The translations under genes were made by a program, and so were the position numbers. Positions 6,495 through 7,590 of a stretch of DNA of 7,590 nt are shown here, piece after piece; within the stretch, counting starts at the first letter, position 1; each line of letters begins with the position of its first letter. The stretch comes from Pseudomonadales bacterium (GTDB lineage: Bacteria; Pseudomonadota; Gammaproteobacteria; Pseudomonadales; JAHEIH01), in contig JALRIU010000137.1 of NCBI GenBank assembly GCA_023255355.1, positions 1 through 7,590 of the forward strand. Reading direction: 5' to 3'. The notes beneath the pieces were generated by a model. The model made no database searches and had not been told where the DNA came from. It saw nothing but the letters and a program-made list of their open reading frames with translations.

Positions 6495-7590
6495 ATGAAA
6501 AAGTTACTATTAACATCTGCCATAGCTTTGCTTGGCTTCAGTAGCATGAGTCATGCGGTGACAGATTGTGCGCTGCGTGACGAGCCTTATTCGGTTAAAA
6601 CGCCGGTGATTGACTTGCTTTTCAATCCTCAAACAAAAGCCATTGTTGAAGAAGCCATAGGCGAAAACTTTAAACGTTTTCCACCGGGTTTTATTCGCAC
6701 AGAAACACCAAGCTTTGCCGCCATCATTAATGTTGAAAACTTGTTCGCAATGACCGGTACAGATATGGCGTTGTTGCCCGAAGTTGATCAAAAAATCTCT
6801 GCAGTTGCTGTCACAGAAGCAGATAAAGAAGCACGTTGTGCGCGTTACGATTCGGTACCGCCAACCTTAGATTTACCCAAAGGTGGAACCAATATTCTCA
6901 TCTTCGACAAGATTAACGGCTATGACCACGGTCCTTCAGTCACTGCGGCGAATAGTGCCGTAACATCGTTAGCTGAACAACTCGGTTGGCATGCTGTAAT
7001 TAGTGGCAACGGTGCTGTGTTCAATCAAGATCAGTTAGCCGATTTTGATCTTGTGGTATGGAACAATAACAGCGGTGATGTGCTTACCCTAAGCCAACGC
7101 AAGGCCTTTGAGGACTACATCAATAGCGGTGGTGGTTTCTTAGGTATTCATGGTTCTGGCGGTGACTCTATGTATACCTGGGATTTTTATCGTGACAAGT
7201 TAATTGGTGAACAATTTATCGGTCACCCTGGTGGTGACTTGCACTTCCAACATGCCGATATTCAAGTTGAAAAGGCCAATAATAAAGTTGGCGATTTCTT
7301 GCTGGCGGGTTGGAATATGAAGGATGAATGGTATTCCTTTAGCTCAAGTGCCCGTAACCATGGTGTTGATGTGGTATTAACCCTTGATGAAAATAGTTAC
7401 AAGCCTTTGGGCTATCGTGGAGAAAAACTTGCCATGGGCGACGACCATCCGATCGCTTGGAGTCAGTGCGTCGGTGCTGGTCGTTCGTTTTACACTGCAA
7501 TTGGTCACCGTCCTGAAGTTTACTACGTACCAGAAAATCTTTATTTCTTGAAGCAGGCTATGAAATGGGCAGCCGGTCAAGGCGAGAGAT
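6495..7590 (+). CDS. Exported ThuA-like domain protein, 3' end beyond the window
   Basis: An open frame of 365 codons starts at ATG 6495 (SD AAGGA six bases upstream) and leaves the window without a stop, so the gene is partial. Residues 1-21 form a signal peptide: basic MKK, a hydrophobic core, then SHA before the likely cleavage. Residues from about 132 to 360 match the ThuA (trehalose-utilisation) glutamine-amidotransferase-like fold. They include GGGFLGIHG (212-220), GHPGGDLH (243-250), DDHPIAW (316-322) and the closing GAGRSFYTAIGHRPE. Residues 22-130 are a separate segment that I do not recognise; Cys25 and Cys115 could pair in the periplasm. It is co-transcribed with the Gfo/Idh/MocA gene and probably works on the same carbohydrate, perhaps outside the cytoplasm. 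The end at GQGER is close to where a lone ThuA domain finishes, so the protein may stop soon or carry a further domain. Confidence 0.88.
   Translation, partial: MKKLLLTSAIALLGFSSMSHAVTDCALRDEPYSVKTPVIDLLFNPQTKAIVEEAIGENFKRFPPGFIRTETPSFAAIINVENLFAMTGTDMALLPEVDQKISAVAVTEADKEARCARYDSVPPTLDLPKGGTNILIFDKINGYDHGPSVTAANSAVTSLAEQLGWHAVISGNGAVFNQDQLADFDLVVWNNNSGDVLTLSQRKAFEDYINSGGGFLGIHGSGGDSMYTWDFYRDKLIGEQFIGHPGGDLHFQHADIQVEKANNKVGDFLLAGWNMKDEWYSFSSSARNHGVDVVLTLDENSYKPLGYRGEKLAMGDDHPIAWSQCVGAGRSFYTAIGHRPEVYYVPENLYFLKQAMKWAAGQGER

Noticed and set aside
6510..6791. Minus-strand open frame of 93 codons under the ThuA-like gene
   Set aside because: It lies opposite the signal peptide and N-terminal region of the ThuA-like gene, which has an SD, a signal peptide and an uninterrupted frame; the antisense product matches nothing.

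Overview
The window looks like chromosome of a moderately AT-rich proteobacterium, most likely a gammaproteobacterium. The ETF-ubiquinone oxidoreductase reads very much like the Pseudomonas-type enzyme, including its N-terminal leader MERESMEFDVV and its C-terminus GGPNYPNM. Gene spacing is tight, Shine-Dalgarno sites are clear and simple intrinsic terminators are frequent. A genus cannot be named from the sequence. No mobile element, RNA gene, CRISPR array or phage gene is visible.

Left block (about 1-5077, all minus strand). In transcription order, from high to low coordinates, there are five genes. They are a vertebrate/putidaredoxin-type [2Fe-2S] ferredoxin (4757-5077), a crotonase-fold enoyl-CoA hydratase/isomerase (3876-4667), an HSD10-like short-chain 3-hydroxyacyl-CoA dehydrogenase (3093-3863), ETF-ubiquinone oxidoreductase (1329-2978) and a putidaredoxin-reductase-like FAD enzyme (67-1287). 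The middle three belong to acyl-CoA oxidation: hydration or isomerisation, 3-hydroxyacyl oxidation, and transfer of acyl-CoA dehydrogenase electrons to the quinone pool. The outer two form a short NAD(P)H-to-ferredoxin electron chain of the kind that feeds cytochrome P450s, but no oxygenase lies in the window. Hairpins followed by T-runs sit at three of the four gene junctions and after the last gene. The block is therefore probably several partly insulated transcripts rather than one uniform operon. At the ferredoxin/crotonase junction the 3' arm of the terminator is perfectly complementary to the next gene's ribosome binding site.

Middle (5078-5312). A 235-base divergent control region separates the two blocks. 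It carries AT-rich palindromes and a plausible promoter for the rightward genes.

Right block (5313-7590, plus strand). A Gfo/Idh/MocA-family NAD(P)-dependent dehydrogenase is followed after 24 bases by an exported protein with a ThuA-like domain, which runs off the right edge. This pairing resembles the ThuB/ThuA sugar-oxidation pairs and suggests carbohydrate metabolism unrelated to the left block. Here, however, the ThuA-like partner has a signal peptide and an extra N-terminal region of about 110 residues that I do not recognise.
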